From contig NZ_CP092074.1 of assembly GCF_024138715.1 (NCBI RefSeq), positions 4,774,001 to 4,838,000 on the forward strand: DNA of 64,000 nucleotides, read 5' to 3'. Shown piece by piece: positions 1-7,737 of this stretch (its first letter is position 1; each line of letters starts with the position of its first letter). Source of the stretch: Emticicia sp. 21SJ11W-3 (lineage in GTDB: Bacteria; Bacteroidota; Bacteroidia; Cytophagales; Spirosomataceae). Under the pieces are notes generated by a model that was not told where the DNA came from, searched no databases, and saw only the letters and a program-made list of their open reading frames with translations. Made by a program: the position numbers and the translations under genes.

Positions 1-347
1 CTATTGTCTGACACAACCATCATTGGTGCACCCACCAGGTCCGGGTACTCAACAAACCAGGCCACACCCAGCAAAATCATTAAAACAAAAAAGAACACGC
101 TTACACCCCAGCGCACCAGCCAGGCAGGCGGCTGATTCAACACCTCATCAACCTGGCTATTACGTAGCTCCGGCAGGTTGGAATGGTTGTCGCCTCCCCC
201 ACCCCCACCTTTATTCAAGACCGGAGGCACAGGTGGCCCGTCAGACCCACTATTCAGCAAATCTGGTGAGATTACGTCTTTACCACCAACCAACTCTGTA
301 AGACTACTTTCTGATAATTCTCCTGCTGTATCTTTGTTGTTTCCCAT
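1..347 (-). CDS. HlyD-family secretion adaptor, N-terminal part (cut by window edge)
   Basis: The reading frame starts at the ATG at 347-345, sharing one base with the stop of the C39 transporter gene (TGATG), and stays open to the window edge. It encodes about 115 residues. A charged segment (NSQVDEVLNQPPAWLVRWG) is followed by one membrane helix and then the start of a periplasmic region, which is how Bacteroidota HlyD/membrane-fusion proteins begin. With the ABC exporter it would form a type I secretion complex, needing an outer-membrane TolC-like partner not seen here. Odd feature: the first 22 residues end in LSESSLTELVGG, which fits the double-glycine leader pattern (Leu -12, Ser -11, Leu -7, Leu -4, Gly-Gly). 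A Pro/Gly-rich linker with six consecutive Gly follows before the helix. Family call is good; the leader-like segment is an observation. Confidence 0.8.
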   Translation of the reverse strand, partial: MGNNKDTAGELSESSLTELVGGKDVISPDLLNSGSDGPPVPPVLNKGGGGGGDNHSNLPELRNSQVDEVLNQPPAWLVRWGVSVFFFVLMILLGVAWFVEYPDLVGAPMMVVSDN

Positions 348-2572
348 CAGTTTCCTAGTTCTAATTGGTTTTTCACGAGTTCAAAGTATTTGCCATGCTT
401 TTGGGTAAGCTCGGCATGGGTGCCGGTTTCAACAATCTCGCCTTTTTCAAGCACCACAATCTGGTCGGCATTTTTTACCGTACTGAGGCGGTGCGCCACC
501 ACCACAACTGTTCTGCCCTTGAAGAACTCGTTCAGATTTTGCATAATTACGCTCTCATTGTTGGCATCAAGTGCATTGGTGGCTTCGTCAAGAAATATGA
601 AATCGGGGTTTTTATAAACCGCGCGTGCAATTAATAACCGTTGTTTCTGCCCCTGGCTGATTCCGCTACCCTCTGCGCCTATGTTGGTGTTATAACTCAA
701 TGGCAGCTCTTCAATAAATGACCGTATATTGGCCACTTTTACGGCATGCATCAATTTAGGTATGTCGGGGGTTTCGTCACTTACGGCAATATTATTGGCA
801 ATGGTATCAGAGAAGATAAAGCCATCCTGCAAAACAGTTCCGCACACACTGCGCCATACCCGCGGACTGATGTTATTAAGGGCAGTATCGCCCAGTTTAA
901 TCTCTCCTTTGCCGGGGTTATAAAATTTAAGCAGTAATTTAAGCAAAGTAGTTTTTCCGCTGCCACTGGTACCTACAATTGCTGTTACTTTGCCATTGGG
1001 GATGCTCAGGCTGATATCCTTTAAAACAGGTTCATTACCTGCGCCTGTATACGTAAAACTCAGGTTCTTAATTTGTATATCTTTGTTTTGCGGCAGATAC
1101 TTTACAAAGGTTTTTTCTTCCGGTTCTTCATTGTCAATTTCATGTATTTCATTGAGCCGCTCAATGCTGATCTGGGCGTCCTGCCAATGCTGTATAAACT
1201 GTATCAACTGTTCAATCGGGCCATTGAGCTGCCCCATTATGTATTGCATGGCCATCATGCCTCCGAGTGTCATTTGCCCGTTTACTACGGCCGTGGCTGC
1301 AAGAAAAGTTATCAGGATATTTTTGCCTTCATTAATAAAGAGAGTACCCGCTTGCTGGTATTGCCCTATTGCCAGGCTTTTGATACTCCATTTAAATTGT
1401 TTAACCTGCAGATTTTCCCATTCCCAACGTTTCAGGTATTCGGCATTATTCATTTTTATTTCCTGCACCCCGGTAATGAGCTGTATCAGGCTGCTCTGAT
1501 TCTGGCTGGCCAGCGCAAAGCGCTTGTTATCCATTTTCCGGCGATACCGAAGAAAAACGGTTATCCAGAGGGTATATAAAATGCTGGAAACAATGAAAAT
1601 ACTAAAAATGGTGAGGTTATAAAAAGCAGCTATAAAACTGAAAATTACCAGATTGAACATCGAAAACAAGACATTGAGCGAAGACCCCGTCAGGAATGAC
1701 TCTATCCGGTGATGGTCGCCGATGCGCTGCAGGATATCACCAGTTTTTTTTGAGTCAAAAAATGCAATCGGGAGTTTCAATAACTTGCCCAGGAAGTCAG
1801 ACAGAATGGATAAATTAATGCGCGTACTGATATGCAACAGTATCCAGCTTCTGATGAAATCAACCGATACCTTGCCCAAAAACAGCATGGCCTGGGCAAT
1901 CAGAATGAGGTAAATGAAATGCAAATTGCGTGTTTGAATACCCGTGTCAACAATAGATTGGGTGAGAAAAGGGAAGATAACCTGTAAAATTGAGCCAATC
2001 AGTAAAACCAGACCCAACTGAACCAGTAAGCTTTTATATCGCCAGACATACTGCCAGAGCATGCCAATGGCAAGCCCCCTGTTTTTTTCGCCTTCATCTT
2101 CATAAAACCGGGATGTGGTTTCCAGAAGCAATGCTATACCTTCTTCTTCATTGTTCTTCTTTGAGGCCAGCCAGCCCTGACAAAACTCATCTTTTGAGTA
2201 CGTTAGTAAACCTCTTCCGGGGTCAGCAACATGTACCATTAAATCTTTACCAAAACGGCTTTTGGTAATTTTATACACAACCACAAAGTGATTCTGCTGC
2301 CAGTGAATAATACATGGCATAGGTGCTTCTGTAGTCAGCTTCTCAAAACTTACCTTAACAGCCAGTGTTTTAAAACCAATATCTTCAGCGGCTTGGGCAA
2401 TACCCAATAAAGAAACACCCTCTTTGCCAATTTCTGCTTTCGTGCGCAGTGTCTGAATAGATAAATTTTTCTTGTAATGCTTCGCCACCATACGCAGGCA
2501 GGTGGGTCCGCAGTCCATCGCATCCAGTTGTTTATAGTAGGGGAATTTATTATTTAGCACATTTTTAGTCAA
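347..2572 (-). CDS. Peptidase C39-containing ABC transporter (bacteriocin-type exporter)
   Basis: This 741-aa protein has the three-part PCAT layout. A C39 cysteine protease domain (about residues 1-140) carries the DCGPTC motif with Cys21 as the likely nucleophile, His in HWQQNHFVV and Asp in HVADPG. An exporter-type membrane domain spans about 170-450. The nucleotide-binding domain (about 490-735) has Walker A GTSGSGKTT, a variant signature ISQGQKQR, Walker B IFLDEATNALD and the switch His in VVAHRLST. Such proteins cut leader peptides after a double glycine and export the mature peptide. Two precursors with matching leaders lie upstream on the same strand (6452-6640 and 16278-16547). It overlaps the HlyD gene, so the two are surely co-translated. 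All catalytic motifs look intact. Confidence 0.95.
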   Translation of the reverse strand: MTKNVLNNKFPYYKQLDAMDCGPTCLRMVAKHYKKNLSIQTLRTKAEIGKEGVSLLGIAQAAEDIGFKTLAVKVSFEKLTTEAPMPCIIHWQQNHFVVVYKITKSRFGKDLMVHVADPGRGLLTYSKDEFCQGWLASKKNNEEEGIALLLETTSRFYEDEGEKNRGLAIGMLWQYVWRYKSLLVQLGLVLLIGSILQVIFPFLTQSIVDTGIQTRNLHFIYLILIAQAMLFLGKVSVDFIRSWILLHISTRINLSILSDFLGKLLKLPIAFFDSKKTGDILQRIGDHHRIESFLTGSSLNVLFSMFNLVIFSFIAAFYNLTIFSIFIVSSILYTLWITVFLRYRRKMDNKRFALASQNQSSLIQLITGVQEIKMNNAEYLKRWEWENLQVKQFKWSIKSLAIGQYQQAGTLFINEGKNILITFLAATAVVNGQMTLGGMMAMQYIMGQLNGPIEQLIQFIQHWQDAQISIERLNEIHEIDNEEPEEKTFVKYLPQNKDIQIKNLSFTYTGAGNEPVLKDISLSIPNGKVTAIVGTSGSGKTTLLKLLLKFYNPGKGEIKLGDTALNNISPRVWRSVCGTVLQDGFIFSDTIANNIAVSDETPDIPKLMHAVKVANIRSFIEELPLSYNTNIGAEGSGISQGQKQRLLIARAVYKNPDFIFLDEATNALDANNESVIMQNLNEFFKGRTVVVVAHRLSTVKNADQIVVLEKGEIVETGTHAELTQKHGKYFELVKNQLELGN

Positions 2573-2677
2573 TTAGTTTTTCATTCAAAAGTTTTTCCAA
2601 GGTTTTCTACTAGATTTAGTCTAATTTAATGAGCCTTCTTCCTGAAAAGTTAATATCCAACCCAGTATTCTTGTTTA

Positions 2678-3859
2678 TCATAAATTCTTATCTAAAAACC
2701 TAATTATTTCTTCGGGTTCTAAATCTTTCTTAATTATCGTTCCTGAGCTATCCACTAAGAAATTAGCCGGATAAGCTATTATGTTTATAGCTGTAGTAAT
2801 CTTTCTGTTTTCATCAAGATATTCCGGCCAAGGGAATTTGTATTTTCTTAATGCTATATCTAATCTATCAAGATTACCAGTCCAATCTCCGGGAACAGAA
2901 ATAATCCGAAAACCCTTAGCTGAGTATTCAGGATAAATTTTTTTGTATTCACGTAACTGTTCAACGCAGGTTCCACAGGCAGAATGCCAAAAGTCGATAA
3001 GCGTGTACTTCCCTTGTTCCGTATTTATCTTTTCAAACTTTCCGGAGGTCAGATTTTTATATTCGAAATTTGTAGGAAATTTTTTACCTATTCCTACGAT
3101 ATTGGCTTCATTTAGTTTTGCTGCCAATATTTTCCCAATAAAGCTTCTGCCAATATCAGAATCGGACATATATCTTTCCAAAAAATACTCATACCCTGGC
3201 TGAATACCTCTTTGGTAAAAATGAACGTATAAATACCAAAAAGAATAATTGCGGTCCTTCATAGAGCAAGTATTATTTTCTATCACTCTTGCTCTTTCAA
3301 TGTGATTTTCTTTGATGAGCTTGCATACGTTTGCCAGGCTGTCTGGAATCAGCTCGGGAGTCGGGTAAGCAGCCGTGATACTATCAGAAAATGTCTGCAA
3401 CCAAGTAATATCTTTCAATAAACGTTTGTAATTTGAATAAGCGTAAGAGTCATAATAACTTTTCATTATCTCATTATTGACTAACGGAATAGGAGATTTT
3501 AAATCAATTTCGGCCATCTGTGTACCTTCTCTAACTACAAAAAAATCAGATGAATAACGGCATGTATCTTTGCTGCAAAATTTAAAAATAAAGGGATAGG
3601 TCGGATAACCTAACTCGCCTTTAATAGTAAAACTTCCATTGGTTATATTTGCAGAGTAGCTTCTTATATCCAAAGTTGCATCAATTGAGTCTGAAGGAAT
3701 AGCCGGAATGAGTAAAATTTGCCCATCAGAAGCATTGATTTTTCCTTCAACTACAAAAGTATGTTGCCCGAAACAACTCATTGACTCAAACAAGATGGTT
3801 GAGTAAAAACATATGTACCATATTCTTTTAATACAAAAAGATAGAAAAATAGAATTCAT
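2678..3859 (-). CDS. TlpA-like thioredoxin-domain protein, tandem copy A
   Basis: Secreted protein with an N-terminal signal segment (MNSIFLSFCIKRIW... FGQ), a DUF4369-like beta domain and a C-terminal TlpA/thioredoxin domain. The redox motif is CGTC (in SACGTCVEQ), without the usual preceding Trp, and the cis-Pro loop reads NIIAYPAN. I chose the ATG at 3859: the open frame runs on to 3937 but that stretch lies inside the previous copy's end and a hairpin. It is the first of three near-identical genes ahead of the C39 exporter. Likely role is reducing or isomerising disulfides in the periplasm, perhaps for the exported peptides; that role is inference. Copies differ mainly at a few clustered sites, including the active site. 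Confidence 0.85.
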   Translation of the reverse strand: MNSIFLSFCIKRIWYICFYSTILFESMSCFGQHTFVVEGKINASDGQILLIPAIPSDSIDATLDIRSYSANITNGSFTIKGELGYPTYPFIFKFCSKDTCRYSSDFFVVREGTQMAEIDLKSPIPLVNNEIMKSYYDSYAYSNYKRLLKDITWLQTFSDSITAAYPTPELIPDSLANVCKLIKENHIERARVIENNTCSMKDRNYSFWYLYVHFYQRGIQPGYEYFLERYMSDSDIGRSFIGKILAAKLNEANIVGIGKKFPTNFEYKNLTSGKFEKINTEQGKYTLIDFWHSACGTCVEQLREYKKIYPEYSAKGFRIISVPGDWTGNLDRLDIALRKYKFPWPEYLDENRKITTAINIIAYPANFLVDSSGTIIKKDLEPEEIIRFLDKNL

Positions 3860-3933
3860 ATATTTTTTAATTTGACAAAGTACATAAGTACCATTTATTG
3901 GGTATCTTATGCACTTTGTAATGAAATTCACTA

Positions 3934-5115
3934 TCATAAATTCTTATCTAAAAACCTAATTATTTCTTCGGGTTTTAAATCTTTCTTAATTATCGTTCCT
4001 GAGCTATCCACTAAGAAATTAGCCGGATAAGCATATATGTTTATAGTTGTAGTAATCTTTCTGTTTTCATCAAGATATTCCGGCCAAGGGAATTTGTATT
4101 TTCTTAATGCTATATCTAATCTATCAAGATTACCAGTCCAATCTCCGGGAACAGAAATAATCCGAAAACCCTTAGCTGAGTATTCAGGATAAATTTTTTT
4201 GTATTCACGTAACTGTTCAACGCAAATTCCACAGGCGGAATGCCAAAAGTCGATAAGCGTGTACTTCCCTTGTTCCGTATTTATCTTTTCAAACTTTCCG
4301 GAGGTCAGATTTTTATATTCGAAATTTGTAGGAAATTTTTTACCTATTCCTACGATATTGGCTTCATTTAGTTTTGCTGCCAATGTTTTCCCAATGGAGC
4401 TTCTGGCTATATCAGAATCGGACATATCGTTTTTCAAAAAATACTCATACCCTGGCTGAATACCTCTTTGGTAAAAATTAACGTATAAATGCCAAAAAGA
4501 ATAATTGCGATCCTTCATAGAGTAAATAGTATTTTCTATCACTCTTGCTCTTTCAATGTGATTTTCTTTGATGAGCTTGCATACGTTTGCCAGGCTGTCT
4601 GGAATCAGCTCGGGAGTCGGGTAAGCAGCCGTGATACTATCAGAAAATGTCTGCAACCAAGTAATATCTTTCAATAAACGTTTGTACTCAGTAAAAGAGT
4701 AACGGTCATAATAATTTTTCATTATGCCATTATTGACTAACGGAATAGGAGATTTTAAATCAATTTCGGCCATCTGTGTACCTTCTCTAACTACAAAAAA
4801 ATCAGATGAATAACGGCATGTATCTTTGCTGCAAAATTTAAAAATAAAGGGATAGGTCGGATAACCTAACTCGCCTTTAATAGTAAAGCTTCCATTGGTT
4901 ATATTTGCAGCATAGCTTCTTATATCCAAAGTTACATCAATTGAGTCTGAAGGAATAGCCGGAATGAGTAAAATTTGCCCATCAGAAACATTGATTTTTC
5001 CTTCAACTACAAAATTATGTTGCCCGAAACAACTCATTGACTCAAACAAGATGGTTGAGTAAAAACATACGTACCTTATTCTTTTAATACAAAAAGATAG
5101 AAAAATAGAATTCAT
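3934..5115 (-). CDS. TlpA-like thioredoxin-domain protein, tandem copy B
   Basis: Near-identical paralogue of the genes on either side, with the same signal segment, DUF4369-like domain and C-terminal thioredoxin domain. Here the redox motif is CGIC rather than CGTC, and the residue two before the cis-Pro dipeptide is Tyr (NIYAYP). The start at 5115 matches the ATG of the other copies. A one-base deletion upstream (TTTGCAAAG against TTTGACAAAG) changes the frame of the spurious N-terminal extension but not the gene, which supports the short start. Substitutions relative to copies A and C cluster near residues 155-165 and 215-260. Confidence 0.85.
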   Translation of the reverse strand: MNSIFLSFCIKRIRYVCFYSTILFESMSCFGQHNFVVEGKINVSDGQILLIPAIPSDSIDVTLDIRSYAANITNGSFTIKGELGYPTYPFIFKFCSKDTCRYSSDFFVVREGTQMAEIDLKSPIPLVNNGIMKNYYDRYSFTEYKRLLKDITWLQTFSDSITAAYPTPELIPDSLANVCKLIKENHIERARVIENTIYSMKDRNYSFWHLYVNFYQRGIQPGYEYFLKNDMSDSDIARSSIGKTLAAKLNEANIVGIGKKFPTNFEYKNLTSGKFEKINTEQGKYTLIDFWHSACGICVEQLREYKKIYPEYSAKGFRIISVPGDWTGNLDRLDIALRKYKFPWPEYLDENRKITTTINIYAYPANFLVDSSGTIIKKDLKPEEIIRFLDKNL

Positions 5116-5188
5116 ATATTTTTTAATTTGCAAAGTACATAAGTACCATTTATTGGGTATCTTATGCACTTTGTAATGAAATTCATTA

Positions 5189-6370
5189 TCATAAATTCTT
5201 ATCTAAAAACCTAATTATTTCTTCGGGTTTTAAATCTTTCTTAATTATCGTTCCTGAGCTATCCACTAAGAAATTAGCCGGATAAGCATCTATGTTTATA
5301 GCTGTAGTAATCTTTCTGTTTTCATCAAGATATTCCGGCCAAGGGAATTTGTATTTTCTTAATGCTATATCTAATCTATCAAGATTACCAGTCCAATCTC
5401 CGGGAACAGAAATAATCCGAAAACCCTTAGCTGAGTATTCAGGATAAATTTTTTTGTATTCACGTAACTGTTCAACGCAGATTCCACAGGCAGAATGCCA
5501 AAAGTCGATAAGCGTGTACTTCCCTTGTTCCGTATTTATCTTTTCAAACTTTCCGGAGGTCAGATTTTTATATTCGAAATTTGTAGGAAATTTTTTACCT
5601 ATTCCTACGATATTGGCTTCATTTAGTTTTGCTGCCAATGTTTTCCCAATAAAGCTTCTGGCTATATCAGAATCGGACATATCGTTTTTCAAAAAATACT
5701 CATACCCTGGCTGAATACCTCTTTGGTAAAAATTAACGTATAAATGCCAAAAAGAATAATTGCGGTCCTTCATAGAGTAAATATTACTTTCTATCACTCT
5801 TGCTCTTTCAATATGATTTTCTTTGATGAGCTTGATTACGTTTGTCAGGCTGTCTGGAATCAGCTCGGGAGTCGGGTAAGCAGCCGCGATACTATCAGAA
5901 AATGTCTGCAACCAAGTAATATCTTTCAATAATCGTTTGTAGTTTGTATAAGCGTAATCGTCATAATAATTTTTCATTATCTCATTATTGACTAACGGAA
6001 TAGGAGATTTTAAATCAATTTCGGCCATCTGTGTACCTTCTCTAACTACAAAAAAATCAGATGAATAACGGCATGTATCTTCGCTGCAAAATTTAAAAAT
6101 AAAGGGATAGGTCGGATAACCTAACTCGCCTTTAATAGTAAAGCTTCCATTGGTTATATTTGCAGCATAGCTTCTTATATCCAAAGTTGCATCAATTGAG
6201 TCTGAAGGAATAGCTGGAATGAGTAAAATTTGCCCATCAGAAGTATTGATTTTTCCTTCAACTACAAAATTATGTTGCCCGAAACAACTCATTGACTCAA
6301 ACAAGATGGTTGAGTAAAAACATACGTATAATATTCTTTTTATACAAAAAGCTAGAAAAATAGAATTCAT
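5189..6370 (-). CDS. TlpA-like thioredoxin-domain protein, tandem copy C
   Basis: Third member of the tandem set and the one nearest the precursor peptide (6452-6640). The signal segment, DUF4369-like domain and thioredoxin domain are as in the other copies. Its redox motif is CGIC and the pre-cis-Pro variable residue is Asp (NIDAYP). The ATG at 6370 follows an AT-rich leader with no Shine-Dalgarno, as usual for Bacteroidota. The transcript probably starts upstream of the peptide, so this gene would be co-transcribed with it through the hairpin at 6386-6430. Confidence 0.85.
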   Translation of the reverse strand: MNSIFLAFCIKRILYVCFYSTILFESMSCFGQHNFVVEGKINTSDGQILLIPAIPSDSIDATLDIRSYAANITNGSFTIKGELGYPTYPFIFKFCSEDTCRYSSDFFVVREGTQMAEIDLKSPIPLVNNEIMKNYYDDYAYTNYKRLLKDITWLQTFSDSIAAAYPTPELIPDSLTNVIKLIKENHIERARVIESNIYSMKDRNYSFWHLYVNFYQRGIQPGYEYFLKNDMSDSDIARSFIGKTLAAKLNEANIVGIGKKFPTNFEYKNLTSGKFEKINTEQGKYTLIDFWHSACGICVEQLREYKKIYPEYSAKGFRIISVPGDWTGNLDRLDIALRKYKFPWPEYLDENRKITTAINIDAYPANFLVDSSGTIIKKDLKPEEIIRFLDKNL

Positions 6371-6385
6371 ATATTTTTTAATTTG

Positions 6386-6430
6386 ACAAAGTACATAAGC
6401 CCCTTTTATTGGGTATCTTATGCACTTTGT
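6386..6430 (-). promoter_or_regulatory. Hairpin between precursor peptide and TlpA copy C
   Basis: Arms 6386-6399 and 6417-6430 pair over 14 positions with one mismatch, around a 17-base loop that can add three G-C pairs. It sits between the stop of the peptide gene and the TlpA start. The same hairpin precedes copy A (3875-3919) and copy B (5131-5173). There is no U-run, so it looks more like an mRNA-stabilising or attenuating structure than a simple terminator. Confidence 0.6.
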
Positions 6431-6451
6431 AATGAAATTCACAAATTTGTA

Positions 6452-6640
6452 TTAACTGCAAGAACCTGGTGTTTTACCATCAGATGTAGAGCAAGTTGTG
6501 CAACCAGAAGGTTCACAATCTTTATTAGAACCCAAGCAAGCCGCTGCCCCACATGCTTCTCCTGCTAGGCCACCTTTTACTTTTTTCATTTGCTCTCTTG
6601 AAAGTAAAGACGCACCAATACTAATAATCATTTTTTTCAA
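6452..6640 (-). CDS. Double-glycine-leader cysteine-rich precursor peptide
   Basis: A 62-residue peptide. The leader ends LSREQMKKVKGG, giving Leu -12, Ser -11, Met -7, Val -4 and Gly-Gly, the pattern cut by C39 peptidases and seen in the Bacteroidota GG natural-product precursor families. The predicted core is 38 residues, rich in Gly, Ala, Ser and Thr, with six cysteines (CGAAAC, DC, GCTTC, SCS), enough for three disulfides. The full-length frame needs a TTG start (6640); an ATG lies three codons in (6631). A C39 exporter is encoded about 3.9 kb downstream on the same strand. Bacteriocin, toxin or signal activity is unproven. I recognise no close family for the core. Confidence 0.8.
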   Translation of the reverse strand: MKKMIISIGASLLSREQMKKVKGGLAGEACGAAACLGSNKDCEPSGCTTCSTSDGKTPGSCS

Positions 6641-6651
6641 TGTTGTATAAT

Positions 6652-7370
6652 TTAAAATGTTAAGATTTGTTTATGGTTGATTTGCAAATCCCTTGTTGGT
6701 AAATACTTTAAGATACCTTTCAAATCTTTTAAACGGTATATTTCAGGTATTTTTAACCCATCCAAATACATCGTTGGTGTCCCTTTAATTTTTGTAATTC
6801 TTGCCAGCTCACACCAAACTTTATGTTGTTCTATTAAACTCCTGGTTTTTTTGTTTTCATTTATTCCCAATTTCACCTCCCACTTTTCTATGTTGAGTTC
6901 TTCGTTTCGTACCACTGATGCAGTGCCTCTGCCTGCCGTTCCTGGATAAGGATAAAATAATGCTTCCCACTTTGCCAAGATTGTCAGCCTCAAAGTAAAT
7001 TGCATAAAATACTACCCGACAATTCAGGGTATAATTAAAAAACAGGTCTTACATTACTGCGTAAACACGTGGATAAGGCTGACAAAACGGATTTTTACAG
7101 ATTTCACTAATGCAAATACCCCCCATTTACATTTAAGTGGGTTAAAAATGGCGTTGTTATATCTATTATTTGTTCGGGCTTTATCTGTAGGGCCACGTTT
7201 TCAATATGCCACTCGTTCAGGGCATCACTGGTAGCCAACAGGCTTGGGTAATCGGGGTGATTTTTTAAAGTTTCTTCTACAGTTTCAGCGGTTACTTTGG
7301 CACCAATCGATTTCAGATATAAATAAGTAGCCGCCACAGCATTGTCATTAGATAATGGCGTTGTAAACAT
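6652..7370 (-). pseudogene. Remnant of a C39-like/VKOR/thioredoxin fusion gene
   Basis: Two open pieces flank stop-rich sequence. The upstream piece (7107-7370, 87 aa) matches the start of the 539-aa protein at 16576-18195: a C39-like fold without the catalytic Cys, ending at NGGYLH before TAG TGA. The downstream piece (6652-7005) matches that protein's C-terminus (IEKWEVKLGIN against IEKWEAKFGIK, then a shared PTMYLDG/PVRFLNN-type stretch). The whole membrane VKOR part and the thioredoxin CxxC are missing. It is an internally deleted gene; the surviving ORFs are unlikely to be functional, though the 87-aa piece could still be translated. Confidence 0.75.
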
Positions 7371-7688
7371 GGCAAGGTTGAATTTTATAGTCAGGCAAAA
7401 GACAAATATGTGTGCTTACATGGTTAATTCCTATCAAAACACTAATAATAAAACTGATAATTCCAGAGGCAATCAGTACCGCATAATAATTTATCCGTTT
7501 TCGATTGAACTTATAAAACTCTAATTATCATTAGATTACGAATATATGTAAATTATACATACCGAGACAATAAAAGAAAAACTTTTTATTTAACGTTACC
7601 TTTTTCTGTTTCAGAGGCCTGAATTGCAGCTGTGGTGAAAACTGGATGGGAGAAATGCGAAGTAATTATTTATAAATCACACAATATA
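7319..7688 (-). repeat. Diverged upstream repeat, copy 1 (with gene-free stretch)
   Basis: This stretch and 9596-9880 are clearly related over roughly 300 bp: both hold the first codons of a C39-like/VKOR gene and its 5' region. They share TATAGTCAGGCAAAA, the TACGAATATA block and the CAATAAAAG block, with many indels. Part of it (ATCAAAACACTAATAATAAA, near 7436-7456) also occurs upstream of the GT1 gene near 19661. No intact gene lies in 7371-7737. Confidence 0.7.
7539..7570 (-). promoter_or_regulatory. Candidate promoter upstream of the VKOR remnant
   Basis: On the minus strand a TTG (7570-7568) lies about 21 bases before TATATTCG (7546-7539), close to the Bacteroidota -33 TTTG / -7 TAnnTTTG pattern. 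The same pair with the same spacing is kept in the diverged repeat at 9733-9764, suggesting it is functional sequence. Confidence 0.4.
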
Positions 7689-7737
7689 TAGCTGTTGCTT
7701 TAGAGGATGGTATACAAAATCAACTATTACTCAACCA

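Larger units (their letters stand above)
2678..6442. repeat. Tandem triplication, unit about 1255 bp
   Basis: Three head-to-tail units share the coding region and the short upstream hairpin region. Equivalent stop codons lie at 2678, 3934 and 5189, a spacing of 1256 and 1255 bp. Each unit ends with the same TTATCATAAATTC junction. The units differ by scattered non-synonymous changes and one indel, so they are real duplicates and not an assembly echo. Confidence 0.95.

Noticed and set aside
2678-6442. Tandem repeats considered as an assembly artefact
   Set aside because: The three copies differ by many substitutions, a one-base indel and active-site residues, so they are distinct genes.
7342-7524. 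60-codon plus-strand frame
   Set aside because: It overlaps the VKOR remnant and its upstream repeat on the other strand and is not kept in the diverged copy at 9596-9880.
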